Assembly: GCA_030063045.1 (NCBI GenBank)
Contig: JAQSEB010000007.1
Coordinates: 1,798,001-1,862,000, forward strand
Length of the DNA: 64,000 bases
Direction: 5' to 3'
Source of the DNA: Pratylenchus scribneri
Taxonomy: Eukaryota; Nematoda; Chromadorea; Rhabditida; Pratylenchidae
The notes beneath the pieces are model-generated. The model searched no databases. It was not told where the DNA came from and saw only the letters and a list, made by a program, of their open reading frames with translations. Shown piece by piece: positions 34,928 to 46,446 of the stretch. How positions within the stretch are numbered: the stretch's first letter is position 1; each line of letters opens with the position of its first letter. A program made the position numbers and the translations under genes.

Positions 34928-36649
34928 ATGCCAAGGCAAAAGTTTAATTCTTCATCTTCTGAATCATCGGCGGCATCACTTCCAAAAGCGAACTTTATTG
35001 CCAGCGATAATAAGGTTCATAAATAAAAATGGAATTTTTAATGAAATGTTTGAAATTTTGATGAGTATAAATTATAATAAAAATAATTTTCATTTCAGAA
35101 ACCTGGGACTTCGCTAAAGCGTAAGCAACCGTCTTCTAGTTCGAGTGATGAATCGGATTCGGAAAATGAGCAACAAAATATTAAAGGAAAACCGCAACAA
35201 ATTCGTCTAAAGCAAACGAAAATAGAGTTAAAAACGCCAGTAAAACAATCGAAGAACATTTCGCACAAGGCACAGGAGCAACCGAATAAGAATTTAAAGC
35301 CGAAAGAAGAACCTAATAAGGTAAATTTGACTAACAAAAATATAAATGAACTACCATTAAAGAAAAAGCAAATGGAAAATAGCAAAATGATGCGCGTTGA
35401 AAATCACGCCGAAATTGAAGATCAACATGAACGCGCCAGTTCATCGAATTCAGTAAATGCGCAACATGAGGCATGGCCAAAACCAAAGGAAATTTACAAC
35501 TTATTTAAGGTATATGGATTGGAAGAAATTTAATGATAATCACAAATTTAAGTCGATTATTGATTTGGGCAATGACAACAAAATTCATTTGGCTGGGAAG
35601 AAAGCAAATGCCAATCTGGAGTCATTGTTAAAGGATCAACCTGATTTGGATCCAGCAATTGATTTGGCGTGAGTCAAATATCCAAAATTCATTTTAAAAA
35701 ACAATTTTTTCAGAGAAATGCACAATCTTTTCGGTAAAGTTTATCAGCAGGCAACAAAACCATCGGAGACTCCGCTGGTCTATGCCCTCAACCATGTCAT
35801 GGAATATGTCCAAAGCGAGTCAATTCTTAAACAATATTCGGATCGCCCAAAACCTCATAAAATGTGGAATATTTTCTTGGCAAACAACGGAAAAACGCCA
35901 TTCAATGCTGGGGAAGAATTAAGACAAAAATTCAAGAACAAAGAGGTTTGCACATTCACAAAAATATATAGATCATAAAATTAAAAAAATAAATGAATAT
36001 GGGTTCAGAAAATATCACTTATCAAAAACAGTGAAAAAAATGTTAGAATATTTTGGATTGGAATGTAAATTTCAGTGCCCGAACCTCGAATCAAATAAAT
36101 TGTTTTTATTCCGGAAAGGAAATTTTATTAATTAATGATATTTGTTTAGGATATCGATGTGAAACGCGCTGAAGAGGAGTACAATAAAGGCATGGAAACA
36201 TACATTGCCCAAATGCGCGAATACTTGAATCAAAACAAGGATAATCTGTTCGATTCACAAATTGACTATATCCAAAAGAAGATTAAAAAGGTGGAAAAAA
36301 GCTTTGGAAATCAGGTACATTTGTTTATTTAGGAAAATATAAATAATTATTTTAAAGAAGGAAAATGGAAAAGAAAAGGCAAAAGGGAAAGGGTCCAAAC
36401 GAACAAAGAATAAGGAAAAAGTGGAGAAGGCAACGCCATTCGAATTGTGGAAGATGACAAAGGAGGACAAGTTAGAAATTATTTATTTACGTAAAAGAAT
36501 AAATTTAACCAATTTCCAGGTACCCGGATTTACCCGAAGAGCAAAGGAATGCCAAATTGCTGAAAATGTTCAACAAATTGAATGAGGTGGAGAAAGGTGT
36601 TTTCGAGAAGTTGGCCGAGGGATTGAACAAAAAACAATCCAATGAATGA
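34928..36649 (+). CDS. HMG-box-like nuclear protein (UBF-like, tentative)
   Basis: Begins MPRQKFNSSSSESSAASLPK. A Ser/Lys/Glu-rich leader (QPSSSSSDESDSENEQQ, many KPKEE and KKK words) suggests a nuclear, probably phosphorylated protein. Then come helical segments and two HMG-like regions: DRPKPHKMWNIFLANNGKTP with a following basic helix (VKRAEEEYNKGMETYIAQM), and KATPFELWKMTKEDKYPDLP with EEQRNAKLLKMFNKLNEVEK and GVFEKLAEGL, ending NKKQSNE. A (T/K)PF.LW start, a Tyr-Pro turn and an LN.(V/L)EK..(F/Y) end are typical of HMG boxes in UBF-type factors. The first box is divergent, with an intron interrupting it. DNA binding in the nucleolus or chromatin is inference. Six or so short introns; flanked by two mobile elements but intact. 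Confidence 0.65.
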
Positions 36650-37005
36650 TCAATTAATTATTATGTTCCGAATAAACAACCTCGATCACATATATAATCT
36701 CACTTTCTGCATCACATTTGCTTGCTGATTGATCGAAAATTTCCATTTTAATAAATTTTATCCAAAAGTCTTGATAAAATAAAATATGATGAAAGATGAA
36801 TACAATTTGCAAATGATAACATTTATTTATATTATCGAAAATCAAGTCCTATTTGATTAGTGTAGAGAAGAAAGCCAAAATGGGATGATCAAAAATTAGA
36901 TAAAATAATGAAATATAGTCAGAAAATGAATAATTGTAAAGGATAGATGAATAAAATAAAACTAATCAATAAAATAACATTATAATAGGTAGGTTAGGTA
37001 TAGGT
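36650..37005. other. intergenic, HMG-box-like gene to foldback element
   Basis: AT-rich DNA with no supported gene. It ends with ggttaggtataggtgaattgtaa next to the element. Confidence 0.45.
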
Positions 37006-37014
37006 GAATTGTAA

Positions 37015-37682
37015 GGTGGATGGACAATTGGGCGCTGGACAATTGGGCGCCAGCTGATTTGGTCAATTGGGCGCGGACAATTGGGCGCCGTTGGACAATT
37101 GGGCGCCAGCTTGTTGCGCCCAATTGTCCGCCGGACAATTGGGCGCCATATTATCCGGACAATTGGGCGCTATCCGGACAATTGGGCGCCACAATAAAAA
37201 TCCTTTCTTCACATTTTTATAAGATTAAAGTACTTTTTAACCAATTTTAAATCAAATATAATCAAATTTATGGCCGTATTTTTTGTTTTGATTCCATCAG
37301 CAATTTATGTCTATTTTTAAATTCTTTTTATCACTTAATTTTTCGATTATTTTCGAATTTTATCATTATATTTGTGGACATTTTGTTTTTTAACTTATAC
37401 TGCAATAAAATTTTCATATATTTGATATATATAGTCATTTTTTCTACTTTTGCTAATTAATCATTATATTTTTGTGCAAAATTTAGCATTTTAATATTTT
37501 TATTGTGGCGCCCAATTGTCCGGATAGCGCCCAATTGTCCGGATAATATGGCGCCCAATTGTCCGCCGGACAATTGGGCGCAACAAGCTGGCGCCCAATT
37601 GTCCAACGGCGCCCAATTGTCCGCGCCCAATTGACCAAATCAGCTGGCGCCCAATTGTCCAGCGCCCAATTGTCCGGGACAC
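37015..37682. mobile_element. non-autonomous Mutator-type foldback element (MITE)
   Basis: A 668-bp element flanked by the 9-bp duplication GAATTGTAA (37006-37014 and 37683-37691). Inverted repeats of about 180 bp (37022-37200 and 37500-37675) are made of tandem GGACAATTGGGCGCC units (about nine per arm, one containing an inverted unit). The ~300-bp centre is AT-rich and noncoding. Because both arms carry the same units, both strands translate to the same NWAPADLVNWARTIGRR-like text, which is an artefact. The 9-bp duplication suggests mobilisation by a Mutator-type transposase; the TIR sequence differs from the MULE at 30-34 kb. It sits 21 bp past the stop codon of the gene at 37712-40591, inside or at the edge of its 3' UTR. 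Confidence 0.9.
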
Positions 37683-37711
37683 GAATTGTAATTGAGCCTG
37701 AGATTTTCCCT

Positions 37712-40591
37712 TCAAAAGAATCGACCAATATTTGGATTAGAATTTTGCACATGCCATGGAAGATTGCCTGGCACACGCGGAAATTGACTGGTGCTCGGAA
37801 TTGGCACTAAATTATTTTATTGTTTATTATGTAAAAATTCAATCGATAATATTACCTGATTGACGAATTGGTGGACGAGGAATGTTTTGGCGCACCGAAA
37901 TTTGTTGGAATGGTTGTTGCCTTTCGTACATTGGTGGAAGGGCGCTCCTAATGACATATTCTTCTCTATTCAACGGTTGATTACGGGTGACGCGTTCTAA
38001 AAATTAATTTTTATTTATTCATCATTCCCCAATCCCCTCACCAATCATTTGAGATCCATCCAATGTGTTTGAATGAGGGCCAGCAATAACACGGGAATGG
38101 GAACCTCGCCAGGAAGAACCACCAATGCCATGTTGGCCTTGGATATTGTCGAGGTTGGTAGCAGAAATTGACCCAATTTGGCTGCTGCTTTCCCGGGCAA
38201 AGAGTACACCCGAAATAAAAGCTTCCCTTTCCTTTCGAAGAACATCAGATTCGAATTCTTCCACGTCAACATCATTGTAAAAATCGTTAAGTGTTGCGCC
38301 AGAACATCGTCGATAAATATTTGCATTTGAGGACATTTGGGATGCCGGAATTTGGTAACTCATTGACGAGGTTGGCCTGGCATTTTGTTGTGGGTGATTT
38401 TGAACGATGTTTGGATATGGAGAAATTCGCCAAGGATCCGGAGATTGTTGAATTTTGGCAGTGCCAGTTTGTTTTGAATTTGATGCTCCGGATGAAGAGG
38501 ACTGGAAATTATCAATTTAATATATTCTTTTCATTTATAAATTTAAATATCCTATAATCAAAAAAAATTTGGTTTTTAAATTTTATTGAACTTTTTTATT
38601 TCCAATAACTTTTTTGTAAAAAAGAAAAATTTTAAGGTTATTATTTGATGAAAAATTAATTTGCTGTACCAATTTTAAATATAATTACCATTCTCAATGA
38701 TTGCTGGGATGATAATGCGCCCGGAAGTGGAGGACGATTTGCGCCAATTCGAGGAATATTCGGTTTTTGTTTCTTCGGTTTTGGTGAAGAATTCGAATGG
38801 ACACTTGCAATTGAAGGCGATGCGCTGCTCAATTCTCCTTCTTCCAACTGTTCTTCATTGTTGTTGTTTCCACCATTAGTATTCGGCCTTTCACTCTGAT
38901 TTTAATATAAAATTCATTTGGAATTAAAAAAAAACCTGATTGGTAATTTGTGTGGAAGAAGACATCATTGGAGTTTCTCTTCCCGCTGCCTGATTCTTTA
39001 AAATAATTTTATGATTTAAATGCAAATGACCGAAACCTTATTCGAATTCATCCCACTCATTTTGTTAGCATTGCCAATTCCCAAATAATTCTTATTATTT
39101 TGTTGATTTCCATTCTTCTGATTTATTCCTCCTTCAGCATTTAATGTTATTGCTCTTGGTCGCTTTTTCGCTGCCACATTTTGAGATTTTGTTGGAATTT
39201 GGGCATTATTTGGATTCGATGAATTCGTCGGTTGGCCTTTTCCATTATTTGAATTTGTTCGTTCATTATCTTAATTTTTATGCATAATTTTATTATTATT
39301 CAAAATTATCCAACCATCCGGCGGAGTCAGAATATTGACCAACGAATTTTCCTCTTCGGTTGGCGGTGTTTCGCCGGTCGAAGTTATGTGCGAATATTTT
39401 TTCTTCAACAAATTCAAATTTGCTTCGCTTTTTTGGAATTGTTGGCGGTAACTGTCCGCAGAATATTCAGCCTTCTTTTTCTCTTCCTCCGCATCCTTTT
39501 TCTCCTTTTCCAATTTATTCATTTTTCCCGTTAAAATGCCGATTATTTTGTCCTTCTCGATGATTTCGCCGTCTTTCTAAATATTTCCTATTTATTTTTA
39601 TTCAAAATTGTTCCTATTATTTTACCTTGTCCACATCCATTTTCAATGTTATCATTTCCGATGAAATTTGGTCCGTAATAAGTCCGCGTTTTTCTTCAAA
39701 TAATTTGCAATTTTTGCATCGCTCATTTTCAGCTTAAAATTGAAGGAATATTTTCTTTTTATTAAACTCTACCCAAATAAAGTCGATCATTCAAATTTTT
39801 GGTGGCCTCTTTCTCCTTTGCCGCAGAAATGAATGAATCTGACCGGGCCGCTTGCAAATTTCTTTGGCCAATTTCTAAGGCGGCAAAGGCTTTATCTTTT
39901 ATTTTTGATAGTTCTTTAATTTGATCCTTAAAACATTTTTTATTTAATATTTCTTTTTTTTAAGAAAACGTACTTTATATTTTCCAATTTGAATTTCCTT
40001 CTTTTCTAATTTATCCATAAAAATTTTCTGTTTCTTTTCGTAATATTCGGCCAACTAAATTTTTTGGATTTTAATCAAAATTATTTTATCATTAATTAAC
40101 CTCTTCCATCTTCTTGTGAACCTCTTTCTCTTGCTGTTTCATGCCAACCGCCGCTGCCTTCAATTCTGCTTGGATGAATGCAAACCCATTTGCAATATTC
40201 GTTCTATAAATTATTTTATTTATTTATAAAATAAATAAAAATAAACCTCATTTCGGTAAATTCACCCATCATTCCATTCAATCGACTGCTCTTGTTCTTC
40301 AATTTGGCCTTCAATTGTGAATTTTCTTCAGATAATTTTATGTTATGTTTTGCGAGGATTGATTGCCGTTTAATGAGCATTCCAATTTTTGCTTCTTTGC
40401 CAGTTTTTTGACTGCAATATAATTTATAAAGAATAAAAATTATTCTTAAACCTTAATGCTTCCAAATCAGCCAGATCTTGCCCAACTTGCGCTGATTCAT
40501 CATCCGTTTGCGTTGTTTTCTCATGTAGAATTGCTTTATGTTGTTCGCTGACTTTAATAGATTTTTTGGTGTTGTTATTGCTGTTACGCAT
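37712..40591 (-). CDS. long coiled-coil protein with Asn/Ser/Pro-rich C-terminal half
   Basis: Starts MRNSNNNTKKSIKVSEQHKA at 40591. The first half is coiled coil over about nine exons: SAQVGQDLADLEALRSQKTG, LSEENSQLKAKLKNKSSRLN, GMKQQEKEVHKKMEELAEYY, KIKDKAFAALEIGQRNLQAA, a C-x-x-C in NERCKNCKLFEEKRG, VDKKDGEIIEKDKIIGILTG and EKEKKDAEEEKKKAEYSADS. The second half is disordered: GQPTNSSNPNNAQIPTKSQN, a basic patch AAKKRPRAI, EEQLEEGELSSASPSIASVH, KPKKQKPNIPRIGANRPPLP, then FYNDVDVEEFESDVLRKERE, ending NSNPNIGRFF with TGA at 37712-37714. I do not recognise the family. Nuclear or cytoskeletal scaffold roles are both possible. A foldback transposon begins 21 bp after the stop and may supply the 3' end. 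Confidence 0.7.
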
Positions 40592-41785
40592 TTTTTCTAA
40601 ATATTTATTTTAGTTCGTTATTTTTAATCAAATATTAAAAAAAAGTTTTAATTTATACTATTTTCAAAATACAAATACGACTTTTACTTTTACCCAAACT
40701 GTCAAATATAAACGTACAAAATAAAATAAGAATAATAAAATTAAAAATGTATGAATAACGGAAAATTATGAGAATAAGGTGAGGCGGGCGAGGACCGAAA
40801 CGATTTCGATCCGTGACCGCGAGATGAGATGAGACGAGAAAAAAGTTGCAATATGCCAATTTTTATTTTTATTCCACAAATTTAAAAATCCAGATTTACA
40901 ATATTTTAAAAAATTCATTTGTTCTTTTTCTTCTTCATTCATTAACAAAACGACGAGAAGATCAAGAGTTCAGTTCAGACGAAGTTACAGATTGCAGGAT
41001 CAACATTCCGAATCAGATTATTTGTTGGGATGACTGCTTAGTTCAATTTTTGCAACAATCAACAATTCGAATTGGAATATTTGGATTTGGATTGCTTCAT
41101 TCCATTTTTTAGACATCTTTCAAATCCAATTTCCATTTTTCATAAAAAATGGTTCAATTTATACTCCATCTCTCTCTTTCTCTTCAATTTGGATTTTATA
41201 GAATTGCGCAAATTATTCCTTTTACAAATTAGTACTGTTGTGCTTTGGAAGAACCTGTTGCCAGCGATTTAGCTGAGACCTATTTTTGCGTAGTCCTCAC
41301 AAAACGACATTCCGCCTTGCTCACTTCATTCCTCTTCATCCAAAACCTAATCAGAAAACAAAGCAGGCTTTTCGACCCATTTTTGATGGACTGACGGTTA
41401 TGATCCAATTTCATCTCCTGACTGAAGTAGAATGCGCATCGGCTTATGAATGGAATGCGGTTAATTATCCTATCCTTACGGAACGCATTGCTGATGATTT
41501 TTCCCAATGATTTTCAAAATATTGTTTGCGTTATCCTTTTTAATATTTGCATTTACAAATTTGTTGATATCATTTTAATATATTTTTAAATTTATCAAAT
41601 CGCTCTAATCAATTAATCCAATCCAATTCTTATTAATAAGGGCGGTATTGAAAAGGTGAAGATGCGCTTTCTTTAAATTAGGTCATTGGGTCAGAAAATT
41701 TTGGTTGCGCGAAAAATGCATCCTACAAAAGTGCATTCAATCCTTTCACTATAAATACATATATAAAATTTCTAGAAATCAAAAA
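40592..41785. other. intergenic region, no supported gene
   Basis: Contains a 74-codon plus-strand frame (41286-41510) ending TEVECASAYEWNAVNYPILT-type text, and short frames at 40850-41270, none with a start, splice context or family I can recognise. Some may be remnants of a transposon or gene. The last 100 bp precede a small secreted-protein gene. Confidence 0.4.
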
Positions 41786-42255
41786 ATGTTCGGCCTTTTA
41801 CTATCATTTCTGATTTTTCACTCATTTTTTGAAATTTCTTCAACGAAGAGACATGCCTCCCAAAGGGACAAAGCAGAGATTGTTTATTTGTTATTGAAAG
41901 CGGAACTTCAGGAAATGAACCACGATTCAAAAAATGTAAGTATGACCCGTCATTTGATTCAAATGGAATTCCCAATTAATAGTTGCATAATCGACATCAT
42001 CATTTGAATCACAAGGAAAATGTCAAAACAATGGCGGAAAGCCCGCGTGATCATCAAATTCAACATAGAAGAAGTCACAAAAGGAGAAGTCTCTACAATT
42101 TCAATTTGGAAGAACCACATTATCCACAGGAAATACGAAATACCCAAAATTTTCACGAATTTAGAACAAACAGCGCCATTTTGAATGAAAATCAAATTCA
42201 TCAAAAATATAAAAAACATTTGCCACTTGTGAAACCTTTTTGGCCTTGGCCCTGA
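41786..42255 (+). CDS. small secreted basic protein of unknown function
   Basis: Two exons: 41786-41935 and 41983-42255, joined across a 47-nt intron (gtaagt…aatag) in phase. The ~141-residue product has a clear signal peptide (MFGLLLSFLIFHSFFEISST) and no later membrane segment. The mature part is rich in His, Arg, Asn and Gln (HNRHHHLNHKENVKTM, HRRSHKRRSLYNFNLEEPHY) and ends VKPFWPWP. Dibasic sites (KRR, RR) might allow processing, but there is no Gly-KR amidation site, so I do not call it a neuropeptide precursor. Cysteine-free. No family recognised; secretion is the only firm prediction. Confidence 0.62.
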
Positions 42256-42595
42256 TTTCGGCCTTGATTACCCTTCTCTCTCTCATCATATCCGACCATC
42301 TTATCTTCCTCTTAATAAAAATCCCAATCTTTGTTGCTGATCTCAATTCATTTATTTATATATTTCTATTATAAACTTTGATTATAAAAATATTATATTG
42401 TTTAAAAAATGAATAAAATTTTTATTTGCAATTTATTCATTTTATTCATTGCTATGATCAACTTAGATCGATGTTAAAATTGTTCAAATAATTTAACCAA
42501 AAAAAAAATCGAGTGGTGAATGCCACCTGATTAAAGAATCAAATTTAAAAAAAAAAATACTATAATTTAATATTAATAATTTATTTAAATATTAT

Positions 42596-42793
42596 CTAAC
42601 AAATAATGATGAAAAAGAAAGAATTTGGTATTTTGGCCGGGGTATTGATATTTATTTCCCATACGCACTTTGAATGGAAGCGGCATCTTGGTGCATTTGA
42701 AGAACCCTCATCCGATAATTTTTTATAGTATGCATTGAAAACATCGAAAAAACAAGCTGTGAATTTCCGCAGGGCAAATTGTGAATTATATTC
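42596..42793 (-). other. candidate last exon of importin-13-like gene, out of phase
   Basis: Behind a strong acceptor (tttttttcag) the frame EYNSQFALRKFTACFFDVFN… runs to TAG at 42596. Its ALRKFTACFF resembles the LRDFTRLF end of transportin-3/importin-13 proteins. The donor of the preceding exon (ACCAG|gtctga, about 42966) would however enter it in a different phase and stop after about 47 residues. Either the join is elsewhere, the exon is not used, or there is a base error. Confidence 0.4.
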
Positions 42794-42955
42794 CTGAAAA
42801 AAAACGAATATTTATCTTAAATATTTGAATGAATAAATGGGCCCGGGATCCTAATACTAGGAAAAATATTCAGAAACTATTTATTAAAGCATTAAATTCC
42901 AAAATGATGGCAAATCACAACTAATAAGTGGTCCGAAACCTAGTTGCCATATTAT

Positions 42956-45900
42956 TTAATCAGACCTGGTTTCAGCTGGATATTTCTCAGCCAAATTGTA
43001 AAGGGTGTCAGCGATCAAATTTAAACTTGTGATCAATGTAGATTCACTTTGGATACACATAAAAAGCACGGTAGTAATTCTTTCTGCCACAATTTTCAAA
43101 CTATTTGTAAACACTTCATTGTCTTCATTTTTAATATTTTTTAATGCCAAATTCAGAGTCCGGAGTGTCTCTTGGATTAATGAAGTGTCTTTGCTTTGTT
43201 CAATAACCTGCAATCCTCGATTATTTTTATACCAAAAATATCTATATAATTACTTACCGATGCGATTATGATGAAAAAACTTTGAATAAAATTTGCTACA
43301 TCATATGCGGATTGTTCCGAAAATTTTGTTGAAAATATAAGGCAATTCCAGAATTTCTTAATAATAAAATGTCCAAAATCGACCAATTTCTCATAACATT
43401 CATTTTGAGGACTGGAAAGAGCCATAGAATGAACGGAAAACCACCTTAAATATAGCGAAATATATAAAATTGGTGTAAATAAAAAATACTTGGCCAAATG
43501 ATTAACCAATTTTGGGGTCTCAATGGATGTTTCTTTGTGAAATGTCTATAAAATATTCTTTTTAAATGTAAAAATATGAAAAATTAACTAAATAAATTTT
43601 CTTTGCCAAATCGCAGGCTGCCTCAGGGAATAATTCAATAATTGCATCCAAAAAATTAAGATAATTATCTAGAAGAGGAGAAATGTCCGTATAAAGTGAT
43701 TGAATTCCAGCTTTGAGTACTTCGCATACCTTAAAATTAAAAAAAAAATAAATTAATTCTTTTAAATCTTACCCTTAAAACAAGTTCATTCGCTGGCTGA
43801 TGATTGGAAAGTAAATCATTGAAGAGTGGCAAAGTTTTATTTAATATCATTTTAACTGGCCCTTCCGAATTTGTTTGAATTCCATTGCCTGAATTAAGGA
43901 AATGGAAATTCGCTAAAAAAATAAATTTACTCTGTTTTGGAGTTTCCAAAGTTGCCAGAATTTGTGCCAAAACACTTAATTCGAAATTTATTTCTTCCAT
44001 TATTTGTTCATCAAAATTTGTTTTTTGTAAGGCAATAAAATTCTCAAGTTGAGCAAATCTGGGAACTAATATTTGGTTCAAACTCTTCTGAAAATAAAAT
44101 AATAGTCTCTTTACAAAAAAGTTGACTTTTTACGATGATCGTTTCGGATTCCTTGAAAGACAGTCCCATGCTTACACATCGAATTGCCAATAATCGAATT
44201 TCTTTAGGTTGATTGGAATTTATAAAATAATTATAGCTGCTTTGGATGATTTGATCAATGTTCAACTAAAATTGATAAAAAAAAAATAATTAATTTTAAT
44301 TATTTATAAATTACTTTGGCTATTGATTCTCGATTCTTCATAAATTTGATAAGAGATTCAAATGCTGATTTGGTCAATTCGGGTAATTGAAGGTACGAAA
44401 GAATAATTTGAACAATTAATGGGATCGCCTGTTGTGCTTTGTCGCTACTGACCATATGATGTTCAATGGAATTGATAAAGAGCAAAAATGTTCGAGCAAA
44501 TCGAATCAAAACAATTTGATTGATATTCGTCACCGCCCATTCTTCCAATGTGCCACATTTTATAATTGCCGGAAGCAAATAGTTCAATTGAGATTGTTTG
44601 ATAAAATCAGAAGATTCTTTAAAAATAGATTAATTAGTTTCCGTAAATTAGTTAAACCTTTAATAAGAAAAAGAATTGCTTCACTTCTAAATTTAATTTT
44701 TTTTTATAATATTAATTATTCCGGATAATACCTATTTGCATCAAAATTATTCAAAGCATTGTGCAAATTGTTTGAAAATAATGCCATTGTTTCATTTGGA
44801 GCAATTTGGATGGCATTTAACGAAACATTGCTTCGCTCTAATCGATATGATTCAAAACGTTCCAATTCATCTTTGTTCAGTAAATCCATCTCAGAATTGT
44901 GTGTAAATTTTGTGATGGCCACTTCCAATATTTGAATAAACCAAAGAATTGATTGCAATTTTAATTGCTTTTTTCCTTCATCGCCCGGCTCTATTTGTAG
45001 TAATTCCTCTGTCAATGAAATCCACCAAGGTTCTGGCAAATCTGATAAACATTCTTGTATTGGATAAATGCCAGGCAATGTAGAAATCCGAAGAAAAAAT
45101 TGGCAAAGTAGAGAATAAACTTCAATTATTGGTTGATGTTGGATATTTTTGGAAGCATTGTCAACAATAATTTTTGCAAATTCACGCGTAAATTCAACAA
45201 TTGTAGAAATGACTGGAACCAAATCCTCCATTCTTTCGTTATGTGCCCCTCTTTCCATAAATATTGTGTTCAATTCCGATTGAATGAGTGGACAAACATC
45301 CTTTATAATGACTTGTACTATTTGCCATATAATTTGTGGGTAATTTTGTAATTCATCATTGGATTTTAATGTTCCAATTATCCGGGCTAATGTTGCACTT
45401 AAAATATAAACGTATTTATTTATATTTAATATTAACTCACAAGTCATTGTTAATGTTGGCGAAAACTATGTTGAATATTGGAATAAAATCAAGCAATTTT
45501 GCATCTGGTAATTTAAGCCATGATTCAACACATTCAAAAGCAGCATTTCGAAGGGAACCGGTGGAATCAGTGTCTTCCAATGCATTATGGACTAATTGAA
45601 GTATTTCCTAAAAATATGAAAATATAATTTTATTTTAAAATTATTTACTTTTGTAGTATTTTGGAGATTTGTTTTCACTATATTCCGATGATCAATTGAC
45701 AGATTTAAACGTTTAAATTCCATAGGAATTTCAGAAAGAATCCTGAATTAATTATATAAAAATAATTGTTAATTTTTAATATTTACGTGAGAAGTAGTTC
45801 TAATTGGTTGGCCCAAATTATCATTAATTCTTTCAGTGGATCCGTCCAAATATCGGGCATTGATTTAAGAGCAAAAAGAGCCAGACTGGATATAAGTTTA

Positions 45901-46336
45901 TTCAACACTGAATGCGGCAATGAATGAGCACTATTTGAAATCTTTCGGATTAGAAAATCCTTTAGATAATTCACCTAAATAAAAATGTATTATAATTATA
46001 ATTTATATTTTAAAATTACATTTTCGAAGCTTTCAGAAATTGTATCAAATTTTTTTGAAATTGTGAAATAAAGGACCTCCGCTCCATAAAATTGGACATT
46101 CATCGAAGTATTTGATAAATCAATTAGCTCAACTTAATAAAATTTAATCAAAGAATTTTATCAAAAAACCTTACTTGCCACCTTCCACGCATTCACATCT
46201 TAACTTTTCATTTTGAATTTAATCATAAAATAATAATTTTACCTTGTCTAAAATCCTCTAAAGCTGTTGATAATTCTTTCGATCCAGTGGCATAAAATTC
46301 AGCAATTTTTCGGATCAGAGAATTTATATTATTCAT
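42956..46336 (-). CDS. importin-13-like nuclear transport receptor (karyopherin beta)
   Basis: HEAT-repeat transport receptor of the importin-13/transportin-3 branch, moving cargo through the nuclear pore under Ran control. It starts MNNINSLIRKIAEFYATGSK at 46336. Matching blocks in order: NAWKVASKVLLSNTSMNVQF-YGAEVLYFTISKKFD (family: AW…QYFGASALHIKISRYW), LISSLALFALKSMPDIWTDP (family: ALASLALSMMPDAW), ESWLKLPDAKL, TLPGIYPIQECLSDLPEPWW-ISLTEELL (family: IPGHYPVNE…FWYTLQDDIL), DELERFESYRLERSNVSLNA, then weaker C-terminal helices to SLNLIADTLYNLAEKYPAE. Roughly 17 exons. The direct reading ends at 42956, but a better C-terminus may lie at 42596-42793 (separate entry). It is the last gene of a tight co-directional group, starting 110 nt after the DSCC1 stop. 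Confidence 0.82.
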
Positions 46337-46446
46337 GATTGGTTGCTTAAAAATTAAATTAACAATGATAGCAGATAATGATGAGATATTATATTGTTTT
46401 AACAATTTATTTTAAAGTAATTTTACAAATTTTATGCTTTTTTATT

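Noticed and set aside
37020..37776. NWAPADLVNWARTIGRR-type peptide on both strands
   Set aside because: Encoded by the tandem units of the foldback element's inverted repeats, hence identical in both directions; not a gene.
41286..41510. 74-codon frame as a gene
   Set aside because: No upstream exon, recognised family or signal; kept only as part of the intergenic description.
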